Assembly (NCBI RefSeq): GCF_005870025.1
Contig: NZ_VATA01000015.1
Location: 62,001-126,000 of the forward strand
Direction: 5' to 3'
Source: Poseidonocella sp. HB161398
Lineage (GTDB): Bacteria; Pseudomonadota; Alphaproteobacteria; Rhodobacterales; Rhodobacteraceae
DNA length: 64,000 nt
Shown here: one piece after another, positions 34,215 to 43,419 of the stretch
Layout: each line of letters begins with the position of its first letter
Numbering within the stretch: position 1 is the stretch's first letter
Position numbers and translations under genes: made by a program
Notes under the pieces: generated by a model
Seen by the model: only the letters and a program-made list of their open reading frames with translations
Told to the model about the DNA's origin: nothing
Databases searched by the model: none

Positions 34215-34997
34215 TCAGCCGAAGCTGACCGCGATGCTGCCGAGCGGCCCGAAATCGGCGAGGACGGAATCCCCCGGCGCCACCGGAACCGGCCGGGTGA
34301 AGCTGCCGCTGAGGATGATGTCGCCCGCGCGCAGCCCCTCGCCCGCCGCGGCCAGCCGCTGCGCCAGCCACAGGAGCCCGGCCAGCGGATCGCCGCCGAG
34401 GCCCGCCGAGACGCCGGTCTCCTCGACCACGCCGTTGCGCGCCAGAACGGCGGCGATCCAGCCGAGATCGAGCCCGCCGAGCGGCCGCTTCCTGCCGCCG
34501 GTCACCACCGCGCCGAGGCCTGCATTGTCGGAAATCGTGTCGAGGATCGTCGCGGGCTCCTCGGTGCGGCTGTCGGCGATCTCCAGCGCCGGGGCGACGC
34601 AGGCGATGGCCGCCAGCAGATCGCCGCGGGCGATCTCGGGCCCGGAAAGATCCGAGCCCATGGTGATCGCCAGCTCCGCCGTCACCAGCGGCCGGGCGAA
34701 GGTGCCGCGGCCGAATTCCGCGCCGTCGGAGAACAGCGCATCCTCGAAGATCACGCCGCAATCGGGACCCGAGACCCGGGCCGCCGCCTGCATCGGCCGC
34801 GCGGCCAGGCCGATCTTGCGGCCCGCGATCCGCGCGCCCTCGCCCAGCCTCAGCCGGGCCCAGCGGTCCTGGATGTCATAGGCATCCTCCAGCGTCATGC
34901 CGGAGAAGATGCGGGAAGGCTGGGCGCAGGTCTCGCGGGTCCTGCCCGCCTCCCAGATGGCCTCGGCCGCGGCCTGGCGGTCGTCTTCGGTCAGCAC
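34215..34997 (-). CDS. 2-oxo-4-enoate hydratase (HpaH/MhpD family)
   Basis: A 260-aa protein of the FAH-related hydratase/decarboxylase group. It adds water to 2-oxopent-4-enoate-type acids made in meta-cleavage pathways. Typical stretches are AYDIQDRW, GRKIGLAARPMQ, ITMGSDLSG and the C-terminal GDIILSGSFTRPVPVAPGDSVLADFG. It lies 84 bp after the RraA-like gene in the TRAP operon, which suggests breakdown of an imported dicarboxylate or ring-cleavage acid. A 4-oxalocrotonate decarboxylase is the close alternative. Confidence 0.8.
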   Translation of the reverse strand: MLTEDDRQAAAEAIWEAGRTRETCAQPSRIFSGMTLEDAYDIQDRWARLRLGEGARIAGRKIGLAARPMQAAARVSGPDCGVIFEDALFSDGAEFGRGTFARPLVTAELAITMGSDLSGPEIARGDLLAAIACVAPALEIADSRTEEPATILDTISDNAGLGAVVTGGRKRPLGGLDLGWIAAVLARNGVVEETGVSAGLGGDPLAGLLWLAQRLAAAGEGLRAGDIILSGSFTRPVPVAPGDSVLADFGPLGSIAVSFG

Positions 34998-35081
34998 GTG
35001 TCTTGTCCCTCTCGATCCTGCCCGCGCCGGGATGGCGCGGGGTCGATCTGTCCAAGCACGTGCTCTGCCACGCGCGGAGGC

Positions 35082-35759
35082 CTACTTGGCGAGCTTCGCC
35101 TCGACCATCCTGGTCGCGCCCGAGAGCTGGCCCAGATGGGTGCCCGCGGTGACCTTCGGCTCGTTGACCTTGCTGGCCGCGGTCTTCTGCTCGCCGATCT
35201 CGATCACCTCGTCGAGGTCCTCGGGGGCGATGAAGAGGATGCCGGTGTCGTCCGCCAGCACCGCATAGCCCGGCAGCGCCGCCGCCCCGCCGATCGAGAC
35301 CGGCACGTTGAAGCCGCCGCCGGAGTCGTAGAGGCGCGTGGTGACCGGGGACGGACCGCGCGACCACATCGGGAACTGCTGCTCCTCGATTTCCAGCGTG
35401 TCGGTATGCGGACCGTCGACGCAGCCGCCGTCGAGCCCGATCATTGCCGCCATCCGGGTGACGCCGCCGCCCCAGCAGGCGTACTTGGTGTCGCCGAGAC
35501 GGTCGACGGCCAGGAAGTAGCCCGAGCCGCACTGGCTGAGGCAGTGGTGCAGCAGCGTGGAGTCGAGCCCGGGGATCGCCAGCGTCACCAGCGTCGAGGC
35601 GACGGTCTTGCCGCGCAGCACCGGCTGGATCGTGGGGGCCGCGAAGCCGAAATGGTAGAAATGGCCGATGGTCGCCGTTTCCAGCTTGGCCAGACGGTCG
35701 AGCTTCTCCTGCGGGATCGGCGCGGGCATCGGGTTCAGCTTGTAGACGAGATTGGACAT
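35082..35759 (-). CDS. RraA-like aldolase-family protein with altered Arg-Asp motif
   Basis: A 225-aa protein of the RraA / 4-hydroxy-4-methyl-2-oxoglutarate aldolase family. Family members cleave 4-carboxy-4-hydroxy-2-oxoacids or decarboxylate oxaloacetate with a divalent metal. The core GG...GLDGGCVDG is present, but the invariant Arg-Asp pair that follows reads Thr119-Asp120 (DGPHTD). In true aldolases that Arg holds the substrate carboxylate. The N-terminal helix has GHFYHFG where metal-type members have a different start. It sits between the TRAP permease and the hydratase. Activity cannot be assumed. Confidence 0.75.
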   Translation of the reverse strand: MSNLVYKLNPMPAPIPQEKLDRLAKLETATIGHFYHFGFAAPTIQPVLRGKTVASTLVTLAIPGLDSTLLHHCLSQCGSGYFLAVDRLGDTKYACWGGGVTRMAAMIGLDGGCVDGPHTDTLEIEEQQFPMWSRGPSPVTTRLYDSGGGFNVPVSIGGAAALPGYAVLADDTGILFIAPEDLDEVIEIGEQKTAASKVNEPKVTAGTHLGQLSGATRMVEAKLAK

Positions 35760-35769
35760 GGGGACTCCG

Positions 35770-37053
35770 TTACTGTGGTCCGAGGATCAGGTCGGGCAGG
35801 AAAGTGACCACGCCCGGCACATAGGTGAGCAGGATGAGCACCGCGAAGAGCGGCAGCAGGAAGGGCAGCACCGCCATCGTCACCTTCTCGAAGCGGACGC
35901 GGCCGACCTCGGAGACGATGTAGAGGCCGATGCCCATCGGCGGCGTGGCGATGCCGATCAGCAGGCCCAGCTGGATGATGATGCCGAAATGCACCCGGTC
36001 GATGCCGTAGGCGTCGATCACCGGCAGCAGCGTCGGCACGAGGATCAGCTTGGCGGGCACCCCCTCGACGACGCAGCCGACGAGGATGATGAAGACCAGC
36101 AGCAGCGCCAGGAAGACGTTCTTGTTGTCGGTCAGCGCGAAGGTCGCCTCGGCGAGCTTCTGCGGCGCCTGGTCGATGGCCAGGAGCCACCCCATCGCGA
36201 TCGAGAAGGCGATGATGATCATGATCACGGCGGTCATCATCGCGCTGTCCGACAGCGCGTCGAGGAACTTGCGGAAGGTCAGCTCCTTGTACCAGATGCC
36301 GAGCGCGATGCAGTAGATGCAGGCCAGCACCCCCGCCTCGGTGGCGGTGACGAAGCCGAACATGATGCTGCCCAGGATGATCGCCGGGGCGACGAGCGCG
36401 AGGAAGCCGTGCCGCGCCGAGCCCGCCACTTCGCGCACCGTGGCCCGCTTCTGGGTCGGGAAGTCGCGGAACTGCGCCACGAAGCGGACATAGAGCATCA
36501 GCGCCAGGCCGACGACGATGCCCGGCACGAGGCCTGCGAGGAACATCCGCTCGATCGACTGCTGGGCGAGGAAGGCATAGAGCACGAGCCCGATGGAGGG
36601 CGGGATCAGCGGACCGATGACCGAGGAGGCGACGGTGACGGCGGCGGCGAAATCGCCCTTGTAGCCGGCTTCGCGCATCGCCTTGATCTCGATGGCGCCG
36701 AGGCCCGCGCAGTCAGCGACGGCCGCGCCCGAGATGCCCGCGAAGATCATCGAGCTGAGGATGTTCACCTGGGCCAGGCCCGCGCGCAGGTGCCCGACCA
36801 GCGAATTGGCGAAGGCGAAGATGCGCTCGGTCACGCCGGTGACGTTCATCAGGTTGCCGGCCATGATGAAGAAGGGCACGGCGGTCAGCGACGCCTTGTT
36901 CACGCCTTCCAGCATCTGCTGCGGGATGATCTGCAGCACGCCGGAGAAATCCGAGGTCAGGAAGGTCACCAGCGTCGAGACGCCGATGGCGATGGAGATC
37001 GGCACGCGCAGGAGGATCAGCGCGAGGAAGGAGCCGAAGAGGATATAGGCCAT
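35770..37053 (-). CDS. TRAP transporter large permease (DctM)
   Basis: A 427-aa permease with about twelve helices. Conserved segments are PFFIMAGNLMN, SSMIFAGISGAAVADCAGLG, and PPSIGLVLYAF where the cargo-translocating loops lie. It starts one base after the dctQ stop. Cargo is unknown; the RraA-like and hydratase genes downstream suggest a C4-C7 oxo- or hydroxy-dicarboxylate. Confidence 0.9.
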   Translation of the reverse strand: MAYILFGSFLALILLRVPISIAIGVSTLVTFLTSDFSGVLQIIPQQMLEGVNKASLTAVPFFIMAGNLMNVTGVTERIFAFANSLVGHLRAGLAQVNILSSMIFAGISGAAVADCAGLGAIEIKAMREAGYKGDFAAAVTVASSVIGPLIPPSIGLVLYAFLAQQSIERMFLAGLVPGIVVGLALMLYVRFVAQFRDFPTQKRATVREVAGSARHGFLALVAPAIILGSIMFGFVTATEAGVLACIYCIALGIWYKELTFRKFLDALSDSAMMTAVIMIIIAFSIAMGWLLAIDQAPQKLAEATFALTDNKNVFLALLLVFIILVGCVVEGVPAKLILVPTLLPVIDAYGIDRVHFGIIIQLGLLIGIATPPMGIGLYIVSEVGRVRFEKVTMAVLPFLLPLFAVLILLTYVPGVVTFLPDLILGPQ

Positions 37054-37054
37054 G

Positions 37055-37621
37055 TCAGATCTCCGGGTGGTGCTCGGTGAGGTTTTCCGGCAGGCCGGCC
37101 GCCATCTTGCCCATGTCGATCAGGGCGGAGAGGCAGATCAGGAAGGCGGAGACGAAGAGCGGGACCGAGAGCGCCTGGCGCGGCAGTTCCTGGCCGTCGG
37201 GGAAGATCGCGCCGTCGACCACGCCCGAGGAGGTGGCGAGCACGGTCGGCAGGAGCTTCAGGAGCACCGCGCAGAGGATCAGCGCGCAGAGATCCGACAA
37301 GAGCCGGGTCGCCGGATAGCCCCATTTGCCCAGATGGTTGGCGAGGAAGTCGATGCGCACGTCCTTCAGCCGCGCGAAGACGGCGAAGAAGCCGAAGAAG
37401 CTGAGCCAGACGAAGAACACCATCGTCCAGGGCCAGATCCAGTAGGCCGAGAAACCGAAGGGACGGCCGACAATCGTGACGGTGGTCAGCGCCAGCATGA
37501 CGATCAGGCAGCCATTGGCGATCCACATGAACACGCCGCCCAGGCCCCAGCTCAGCCGGTCGGCAAGAAGGAGGGCTGCCTGCAGCCCTCCCTTGGGAGA
37601 AATCTCCTGGAACGCGATCAT
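37055..37621 (-). CDS. TRAP transporter small permease (DctQ)
   Basis: A 188-aa four-helix membrane protein with an N-terminal cytoplasmic tail of about 25 residues. WPWTMVFFVWLSFFGFFAVFARLKDVRIDFL is a typical DctQ second-helix region. It overlaps the binding-protein stop by ATGA and is followed at once by the large permease gene. Confidence 0.83.
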   Translation of the reverse strand: MIAFQEISPKGGLQAALLLADRLSWGLGGVFMWIANGCLIVMLALTTVTIVGRPFGFSAYWIWPWTMVFFVWLSFFGFFAVFARLKDVRIDFLANHLGKWGYPATRLLSDLCALILCAVLLKLLPTVLATSSGVVDGAIFPDGQELPRQALSVPLFVSAFLICLSALIDMGKMAAGLPENLTEHHPEI

Positions 37622-38604
37622 TCGGTACGCGCCGCCTCGACCGCTTCCATGTAGCCCTCGGGCAGCTCGCCGGAGGCGGCCATCTCGTCGTAGAAGGGCT
37701 TCATCGCCTCGACGAAGGGCGCGGTGTCGAGTTCCACATAGGTGGCGCCCTCGTCGGTCATCCGCTTGATGCTTTCGTCCGCGACCTTGAACATCAGGTC
37801 CTGGCTGAATTCGCCGGCCTCGTTATAGGCCTTCAGCAGCCCGGCCTTCACGTCCTCGTCCAGCGCGTCATAGGCCTTGAGGTTCATCATGAAGCCGATC
37901 GACTGCCAGTATTCGTCATGGCGCGAAATGTAGGGGGCGACCTCGTTGAAGCGCATGGATTCGACCAGCGCGATCGGCGAGTTCACCGCCTGCACGATGT
38001 TCTTCTGGATCGACTGGTAGACCTCGGTCCAGGGCAGCGTGATGACTTCGGCGCCCAGATGCGACCAGGAGGCGATGGCCAGCTTGTCGGGATGCATGCG
38101 CAGTTTCAGGCCCTGGACGTCCTCCAGGCTGTTGACCGGCTTGTTCGACACCATCACGCGGAACGGGCCGCGCAGCACGGCGGTCGGGTCGCCCAGCGGG
38201 CCGACGCCCGAGACCTCGGCGGCCTTCTCGAACCAGCCCTTGACCAGGTCGGACCCCATGAAGCGCTGCCAGTGGGCGTAGTCGTCGAAGACGAAGGCCG
38301 GCGAGATCCAACTCAGCTCCGGCGCCCATTTGCGCATGTAGCCGAAGCCCTCGGCATAGATGTTGACGACGCCGGCCTGCATCTGCTCGAGGACCGCGTC
38401 CTCCTTGCCGAGCTGCTCGTTCGGGAAGACCTGGATGGTCAGCTTGCCGTCGGTGTATTCGTCGGTCAGTTCGGCGAACTTGGCGAAGACCTGGCCCTCG
38501 GGGCTGTCGACCGGCATCTTGGTGGCCATGCGCCAGGTCTCGGCCGAGGCGCTGCCTGCAGCGAGGATCAGCGCCACGGCGCTGAGGGTGCGGAAGAGCT
38601 TCAT
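37618..38604 (-). CDS. TRAP transporter periplasmic binding protein (DctP)
   Basis: A 328-aa binding protein with a signal peptide at about 1-21 (ending GSASAETW). FPNEQLGKEDAVLEQMQAG and LKLRMHP (substrate-carboxylate Arg) place it in the DctP family. ATG 38604 follows AAGGAG. First gene of the operon dctP-dctQ-dctM-rraA-like-hydratase. The 296-bp upstream gap contains an 8-bp direct repeat likely used for control. Confidence 0.87.
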   Translation of the reverse strand: MKLFRTLSAVALILAAGSASAETWRMATKMPVDSPEGQVFAKFAELTDEYTDGKLTIQVFPNEQLGKEDAVLEQMQAGVVNIYAEGFGYMRKWAPELSWISPAFVFDDYAHWQRFMGSDLVKGWFEKAAEVSGVGPLGDPTAVLRGPFRVMVSNKPVNSLEDVQGLKLRMHPDKLAIASWSHLGAEVITLPWTEVYQSIQKNIVQAVNSPIALVESMRFNEVAPYISRHDEYWQSIGFMMNLKAYDALDEDVKAGLLKAYNEAGEFSQDLMFKVADESIKRMTDEGATYVELDTAPFVEAMKPFYDEMAASGELPEGYMEAVEAARTE

Positions 38605-38899
38605 CGGGATCTCCTTGTCGGTGGGTGCGGGTCTGGAGGCCGCCCGCTTTCCGCAAAGTCTGGGCGCGAGGGGGCGCCGGGAGCAAATCGAAAGAATTTT
38701 CGCTCCGATCAGCAGAATTTTGGGCCGGGCCGGATCCGGGCGGCGGCGGCCCGCGGCCAGAGCGCTCCGGGCCCGCTGCGCGGCACGGCGCGGCGGGATC
38801 GGCCCGGGGCGCGGGCAAGGGGCCGCCCGCAGGCGGCCCGGTCTGCTGATGCCAATGGGGCCGGGCCCGATCAGGCGCCGGCCCGAAGGGCCGTCCGGC
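38605..38899. promoter_or_regulatory. Gap with AGAATTTT direct repeats upstream of the TRAP operon
   Basis: There is no gene here. An AT-rich island stands out at 38687-38722 in otherwise GC-rich sequence. It holds two exact copies of AGAATTTT (38693-38700 and 38714-38721) with a 21-bp period, close to two helical turns, so both face the same side of DNA. This suits a regulator binding about 90-115 bp before the dctP start. The rest (38730-38899) is very GC-rich and shows nothing recognisable. Confidence 0.45.
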
Positions 38900-39709
38900 T
38901 CAGCCGGCGAAGCCCTTCGCGACATGGTCGCGGATCAGCCCGGCGCCGATTTCCGCCAGCCGCGCGGACAGCTTCGCGCCCGTGTCGGCCGAGCTGTTCT
39001 TGGGATGGCCGCCGCGGATGCCGTGGGGCGCGGCCTCGGCCGCCTCGATCGGCATCTGCACCGGCACGCCCTCGTAGGAGGTCTCGGTGAAGCCCGCGAC
39101 CTTCATGCCCATGAAGGTCAGGTCGGCCGGCGCCGGATCGGTCATCAGGTCCAGCCGCAGGATCTCGGGGTAGTAGTGCAGCCCGATCGAGGTCAGCGGG
39201 TCGCCGCCATGGCCCGAGCTCGCCGCCGCGGCCTCGGGGCCGAGGATGTCCTTCAAGAGGCCGTAGGCGGCTTTCCACAGGTAGAAGGCGGGCAGGATCA
39301 CGCCCTTGTCGCGCCAGCGCAGCGCCACCTCGTTCAAGGGCGCGACATTGCCGCCATGGCCGTTGACGAAGAGGATCTTGGTCAGCCCCTGGCGGGTCAG
39401 CGACCAGATCATGTCGTCGAGAACGGCGCAGAGCGTGCCGTGGCTCAGGCTCATGCCGCCATGGGCCGACTGGAAGGCGTCGCGGCCGCCGAAGGGGATC
39501 GGCGGGGTGACGAAGGTCGGGACGCCGAATTCGCGCGCCTTGCGGGCGATGTCATGGGCGACGCATTCCGCGCCCAGATAGTCGCCCATCGGCGCGTGGA
39601 CGCCCTGGTCCTCCAGCGAGCCCATCGGGATCAGGATCACCGCCTCTTCGGTCAGCAGCTCCTTGGCCTCGGCGGAGGTCAGTTCCGCGAGCTTGATCTT
39701 GTCAGTCAT
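38900..39709 (-). CDS. Creatininase-family amidohydrolase
   Basis: A 269-aa protein of the creatininase superfamily, metal-dependent amidohydrolases with creatininase, FAPy deformylase and MftE-like members. The first motif reads GSLEDQGVHAPMGD; family members usually have EQHGPHLP, so the second metal-binding His is a Gln here (Gln35) while Glu33, His38 and Asp43 remain. NGHGGN (116-121) is intact. GAAAGGAAG precedes the ATG. It lies between lhgO and the TRAP operon on the same strand, so it may act on the same compound. Function unknown. Confidence 0.75.
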   Translation of the reverse strand: MTDKIKLAELTSAEAKELLTEEAVILIPMGSLEDQGVHAPMGDYLGAECVAHDIARKAREFGVPTFVTPPIPFGGRDAFQSAHGGMSLSHGTLCAVLDDMIWSLTRQGLTKILFVNGHGGNVAPLNEVALRWRDKGVILPAFYLWKAAYGLLKDILGPEAAAASSGHGGDPLTSIGLHYYPEILRLDLMTDPAPADLTFMGMKVAGFTETSYEGVPVQMPIEAAEAAPHGIRGGHPKNSSADTGAKLSARLAEIGAGLIRDHVAKGFAG

Positions 39710-39833
39710 TTCACTTCCTTTCAGCCGCGCCCCGCGCGGGTCTTCCGGTCCCGGGCACTCTGGCCGCCGGGACCCCCGTCCTGTCCAATCGAATTAATTT
39801 CGGGCGGGGATAAATTTCTCCGACCGGGCCCGC

Positions 39834-41030
39834 TCAGGCGGACGCGGCGAAGAGCTTCTGCGCGATCATGTCGCCGATCGGCAGCGCCGAGGTCGCTGCC
39901 GGGGACGGCGCGTTCAGCACATGCAGCATCCTGCCGGTCTGCCCGAAGAGGAAGTCGTGCTGCATCGCCCCGTCGGCCATCACCGCCTGGGCGCGGATGC
40001 CGCAGTCCATCGGCGTCAGGTCGGCCAGTTCGAGCGACGGGCAGTAGCGGCGGCAGGCCTCCAGGTAGCGGCGGCGGAAGACCGAGTTGCCGATCTCGTC
40101 GAGCCCGGGACGGAGGTTCTGCGCGATCGACTTCCAGAAGCCGGGGAAGCTGAACGTCTCGGCCATGTCCTTGAAATCGAGCGACCATTTCGGATAGCCT
40201 TCGCGCGCGAAGCCGAGCATGGCGTTCGGGCCGACCGTGACCGAGCCGTCGATCATCGGCGTCAGGTGCACGCCGAGGAAGGGCAGGCCCGGTTCCGGCA
40301 CCGGGTAGATCATCGCCGAGACGATGCTGCTGCAGCGCGGGCCGAGCCGGTAGTACTCGCCGCGGAAGGGCACGATGCGGTGGGCGATCTTCAGCCCCGC
40401 CATCCGCGCCACCCGGTCCGATTGCAGCCCGGTGCAGGCGACGAGCCGTGCCGCCGTCACCGTCTCGCCGCCGGTATCGATCTCGACATGGGCGCCGGTC
40501 TCGCGGATCGCGCGGGGCTGGGTGCCGAAGCGGATCTCGGCACCGGCGCGGCGCAGCTCGGCGGCCAGCGCCTCGAGCACGGCGGAATAGCTGACGATCG
40601 CGGCGGCCGGGACCCAGATCGCGCCCAGCCCGGTGATCGAGGGCTCGCGCGCGCGGATCTCGTCCGCGCCGAGCCGCTCGGTCTCGATCCGGTTCTCCTT
40701 CGAGCGCTCGAAGAGCGCGTCGAGCCGCGGCAGCTCCTCCTCGCGGGTCGCGACGATCAGCTTGCCGCGGGTCTCGAAGGGGATGCCGTGCCCGGCGCAG
40801 AATTCCTTGGTCCGCGCCGCGCCCTCGCGGCAGAGCTGCGCCTTCAGGCTGCCCGGGGCGTAGTAGATGCCGGAATGGATGACGCCGGAATTGTGCCCGG
40901 TCTGATGGCGGCCGAGCCGGTCCTCCTTCTCGAGAAGGAGCAGCGAGGCGCCCGGGCGCTCGGCCAGGATCGCCCTTGCGGTGGCCAGCCCGACAATGCC
41001 GCCGCCGAGGATGCAGAAATCATAGGTCAT
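39834..41030 (-). CDS. lhgO: L-2-hydroxyglutarate oxidase/dehydrogenase
   Basis: A 398-aa DAO-fold flavoprotein that oxidises L-2-hydroxyglutarate to 2-oxoglutarate and passes electrons to the quinone pool. The FAD-binding start is ILGGGIVGLATARAI; HQTGHNSGVIHSGIYY and PFRGEYYRL are diagnostic for LhgO. It is separated from the creatininase-family gene by 124 bp containing an AT-rich promoter-like tract, so it may be its own unit. L-2-hydroxyglutarate could come from glutarate or as a metabolic by-product. Confidence 0.88.
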   Translation of the reverse strand: MTYDFCILGGGIVGLATARAILAERPGASLLLLEKEDRLGRHQTGHNSGVIHSGIYYAPGSLKAQLCREGAARTKEFCAGHGIPFETRGKLIVATREEELPRLDALFERSKENRIETERLGADEIRAREPSITGLGAIWVPAAAIVSYSAVLEALAAELRRAGAEIRFGTQPRAIRETGAHVEIDTGGETVTAARLVACTGLQSDRVARMAGLKIAHRIVPFRGEYYRLGPRCSSIVSAMIYPVPEPGLPFLGVHLTPMIDGSVTVGPNAMLGFAREGYPKWSLDFKDMAETFSFPGFWKSIAQNLRPGLDEIGNSVFRRRYLEACRRYCPSLELADLTPMDCGIRAQAVMADGAMQHDFLFGQTGRMLHVLNAPSPAATSALPIGDMIAQKLFAASA

Positions 41031-41142
41031 GGCGGAAGTCTTGCCGCGGCGCGGGCGCTACGGGAAGCGGATTCTCGCGCCGCGGAGCGACGGAAGCGCG
41101 CAGAAGCGGCGTTTCCCGCATGGACATGACACGGAGACGCCG

Positions 41143-41262
41143 ATGCCCCGCCTCATCCTGTTCCTGCTCGCCGCGGCTCTGCTGGCAGGCGATCTGGCCA
41201 CGCTGTCGGGATTGCGCCTGGCCTGGGCGGCAGAGGGCCTGTCCGGCTACCCACTGCCCTGA
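41143..41262 (+). CDS. Possible 39-aa hydrophobic small protein
   Basis: A short open frame with ATG 41143 seven bases after GGAG. It encodes one hydrophobic helix (about 3-22: LILFLLAAALLAGDL) and a short polar tail ending YPLP. It could be a secreted or membrane micropeptide. An upstream in-frame ATG at 41029 would add 38 basic residues of non-coding look. It lies between lhgO and fba with no partner. Chance occurrence in GC-rich DNA cannot be excluded. Confidence 0.3.
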   Translation: MPRLILFLLAAALLAGDLATLSGLRLAWAAEGLSGYPLP

Positions 41263-41351
41263 CTGCCGCTGTGCAGGCGGGCGGGGCCCCGGCGCGGGGG
41301 CCGGGGCGGGACAGGGAGGCCGGACGGGCCGGTCCCCCTGCCCTATGCGGT

Positions 41352-42392
41352 TCAGGCGCTGTAGCTCTTGGCCATTTCGGCCAGCGACTTCACCTTGATC
41401 TTGTCGGCATGGCCTGCGGTGCCGAAGGCCTCGTAGCGGGCGACGCAGATCTTGACCATTTCGGCGCGGGCCGGGCCGAGATACTTGCGCGGGTCGAATT
41501 CGCCGGGGTTCTCTGCGAAGGCCCGGCGGATCGCCGCGGTGGCCGCCATGCGGTTGTCGGTGTCGATATTGACCTTGCGCACGCCCGACTTGATGCCGCG
41601 CTGGATCTCCTCGACCGGCACGCCCCAGGTCGGCTTGATCTCGCCGCCATAGGCGTTGATGATCTCCTGCAGATCCTCGGGCACCGAGGAGGAGCCGTGC
41701 ATCACCAGGTGGGTGTTCGGCAGGCGGCGGTGGATCTCCTCGATCACGTTCATCGCCAGGATGTCGCCATCGGGCTTGCGGGTGAACTTGTAGGCGCCGT
41801 GGCTGGTGCCCATGGCGATCGCCAGCGCGTCGACATTGGTCGCCTCGACGAATTTCACCGCCTCGTCGGGATCGGTCAGCAGCTGGTCATGGCTGAGCTT
41901 CTCGGTCGCGCCATGGCCGTCCTCCTGGTCGCCCATGCCGGTTTCCAGCGAGCCCAGCACGCCCAGCTCGCCCTCGACCGAGACGCCGCAGGCATGCGCC
42001 ATCTGGGTGACCGAGCGGGTGACGTCGACATTGTAGTCGAAATCGGCCGGGGTCTTGCCGTCAGCCTTCAGCGAGCCGTCCATCATCACGGAGGTGAAGC
42101 CGTACTGGACCGCGGTGGCGCAGGTCGGCAGGCTGTTGCCGTGGTCGAGATGCATGCAGACCGGGATATGCGGATACATCGCCACCAGGCCGTCGATCAG
42201 GTGCTTCAGCACGATGTCGCCGGCATAGGAGCGGGCGCCGCGGCTGGCCTGGATGATGACCGGCGAGTTGGTCTTGTCCGCGGCTTCCATGACGGCCAGG
42301 CCCTGCTCCATGTTGGAGATGTTGAAGGCCGGAATGCCGTAGTCGTTTTCGGCGGCATGGTCGAGAAGCTGTCTCAGGGTGATACGGGACAT
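41352..42392 (-). CDS. fba: Class II fructose-bisphosphate aldolase, Calvin-cycle subtype
   Basis: A 346-aa zinc aldolase that joins glyceraldehyde-3-phosphate and dihydroxyacetone phosphate. The length and the segments [10 protein letters not shown] (zinc His), [14 protein letters not shown] and GTSHGAYKF fit the CbbA subtype common in alphaproteobacteria. ATG 42392 gives the usual [15 protein letters not shown] start. It follows fbp by 16 bp, so the two form a gluconeogenic pair. No RuBisCO or phosphoribulokinase gene is in the window, so carbon fixation cannot be claimed. Confidence 0.92.
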   Translation of the reverse strand: MSRITLRQLLDHAAENDYGIPAFNISNMEQGLAVMEAADKTNSPVIIQASRGARSYAGDIVLKHLIDGLVAMYPHIPVCMHLDHGNSLPTCATAVQYGFTSVMMDGSLKADGKTPADFDYNVDVTRSVTQMAHACGVSVEGELGVLGSLETGMGDQEDGHGATEKLSHDQLLTDPDEAVKFVEATNVDALAIAMGTSHGAYKFTRKPDGDILAMNVIEEIHRRLPNTHLVMHGSSSVPEDLQEIINAYGGEIKPTWGVPVEEIQRGIKSGVRKVNIDTDNRMAATAAIRRAFAENPGEFDPRKYLGPARAEMVKICVARYEAFGTAGHADKIKVKSLAEMAKSYSA

Positions 42393-42408
42393 CAGGACGA
42401 TCCTTTCG

Positions 42409-43419
42409 CTAGTCGGCGAGATACTTGTCAATCGTGGCGACCTCGTCCGCGGCACCGAAGACGAGGGCTGTGTGCTGGTGATGGTCCGACGGCACGAGGT
42501 CCAGGATGTCCCGCGACCCGTCGGTGGCCCTGCCGCCCGCCTGCTCTAGCAGAAGGGCGACGGGAATGGCTTCGTAGCAGAGTCGCAGCCGGCCGTTTTC
42601 ATAGCCCTTGCGGCGGTCCGCCGGATAAAGGAAGGCGCCGCCCTGCAGCAGGATGCGGTGGAGCTCGCCCACCGCGGCCGCGAGCCAGCGCATGTTGAAG
42701 TCCTTGCCGCGCGGCCCGTCCTTGCCGGCGCGCAGATCGGCGGCATAGCGCTGCAGCCCCGGCGCCCAGTGGCGCTCGTTCGAGGCGTTGTAGGCGATGG
42801 TCTTCGTCCCGGGCGCCACCTTGACGTCGTGGCGCGTCATCAGGAAGGCCTGGGTGAGCGGGCCCCAGGTGGCGATATGGACGCCGTCGCCCAGGGTGAA
42901 GCCGAAATCGAGCGAATGGCCGAAGGAGGCGTAGCCCGCCGCCACCGCCTCGCGGCCGGGGCGGAAGAAGCCCTTCTCCGAGGCCGGGAAGATGGCGAAG
43001 AGAAGGCCCAGCGGCGCGCCGATGCCGATCGAGCCCGAGCCGTCGATCGGGTCGATCGCCACGTCCCAGGCGCCGTCCTCGTTCAGCGTCGCGACTTCCT
43101 CGGCCTCCTCGGAGAGCACGCGCCGCGCGCCCGCGGCCTTCAGCGCCAGCAGCAGGTGATCATGCGCGCCGACATCCAGCGCCTTCTGGCGGTCGCCGCT
43201 GTCATTGGTGCCCACCAGCGCTGCCGGATCGCCCGGCAGATGGCCCGCGGCCAGCCGCAGCGCCAGGGGCGGCAGGGCCGCGGCAATCGCGGCGACAAGG
43301 CCGGAGGGACCGGGACGGACGGACAGGAACTCCTCCAGCGTCTCGGACGCGGAGGGACCATCATGGGACAGGACGAGCATCTCACCTCGGATTTCGGCGG
43401 GCGGCACGGCCCGGATCAT
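42409..43419 (-). CDS. fbp: Fructose-1,6-bisphosphatase, class I
   Basis: A 336-aa phosphatase of gluconeogenesis. It has the metal-binding [16 protein letters not shown], an upstream SEEAEE for the second metal site, and [20 protein letters not shown] in the sugar-phosphate site. ATG 43419 or a second ATG at 43380 could start translation; the extra 13 residues are not conserved-looking. It would let growth on pectin-derived pyruvate supply hexose phosphates. Confidence 0.9.
   Translation of the reverse strand: MIRAVPPAEIRGEMLVLSHDGPSASETLEEFLSVRPGPSGLVAAIAAALPPLALRLAAGHLPGDPAALVGTNDSGDRQKALDVGAHDHLLLALKAAGARRVLSEEAEEVATLNEDGAWDVAIDPIDGSGSIGIGAPLGLLFAIFPASEKGFFRPGREAVAAGYASFGHSLDFGFTLGDGVHIATWGPLTQAFLMTRHDVKVAPGTKTIAYNASNERHWAPGLQRYAADLRAGKDGPRGKDFNMRWLAAAVGELHRILLQGGAFLYPADRRKGYENGRLRLCYEAIPVALLLEQAGGRATDGSRDILDLVPSDHHQHTALVFGAADEVATIDKYLAD

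Noticed and set aside
33628-34761. Extended 377-codon frame ending in cytochrome b561
   Set aside because: The upstream half is antiparallel-free noise over the hydratase gene; the b561 helices start at ATG 34116.
41352-43419. Calvin-cycle (cbb) operon
   Set aside because: fba and fbp are present, but no RuBisCO, phosphoribulokinase or CbbR gene is in the window; gluconeogenesis explains the pair.
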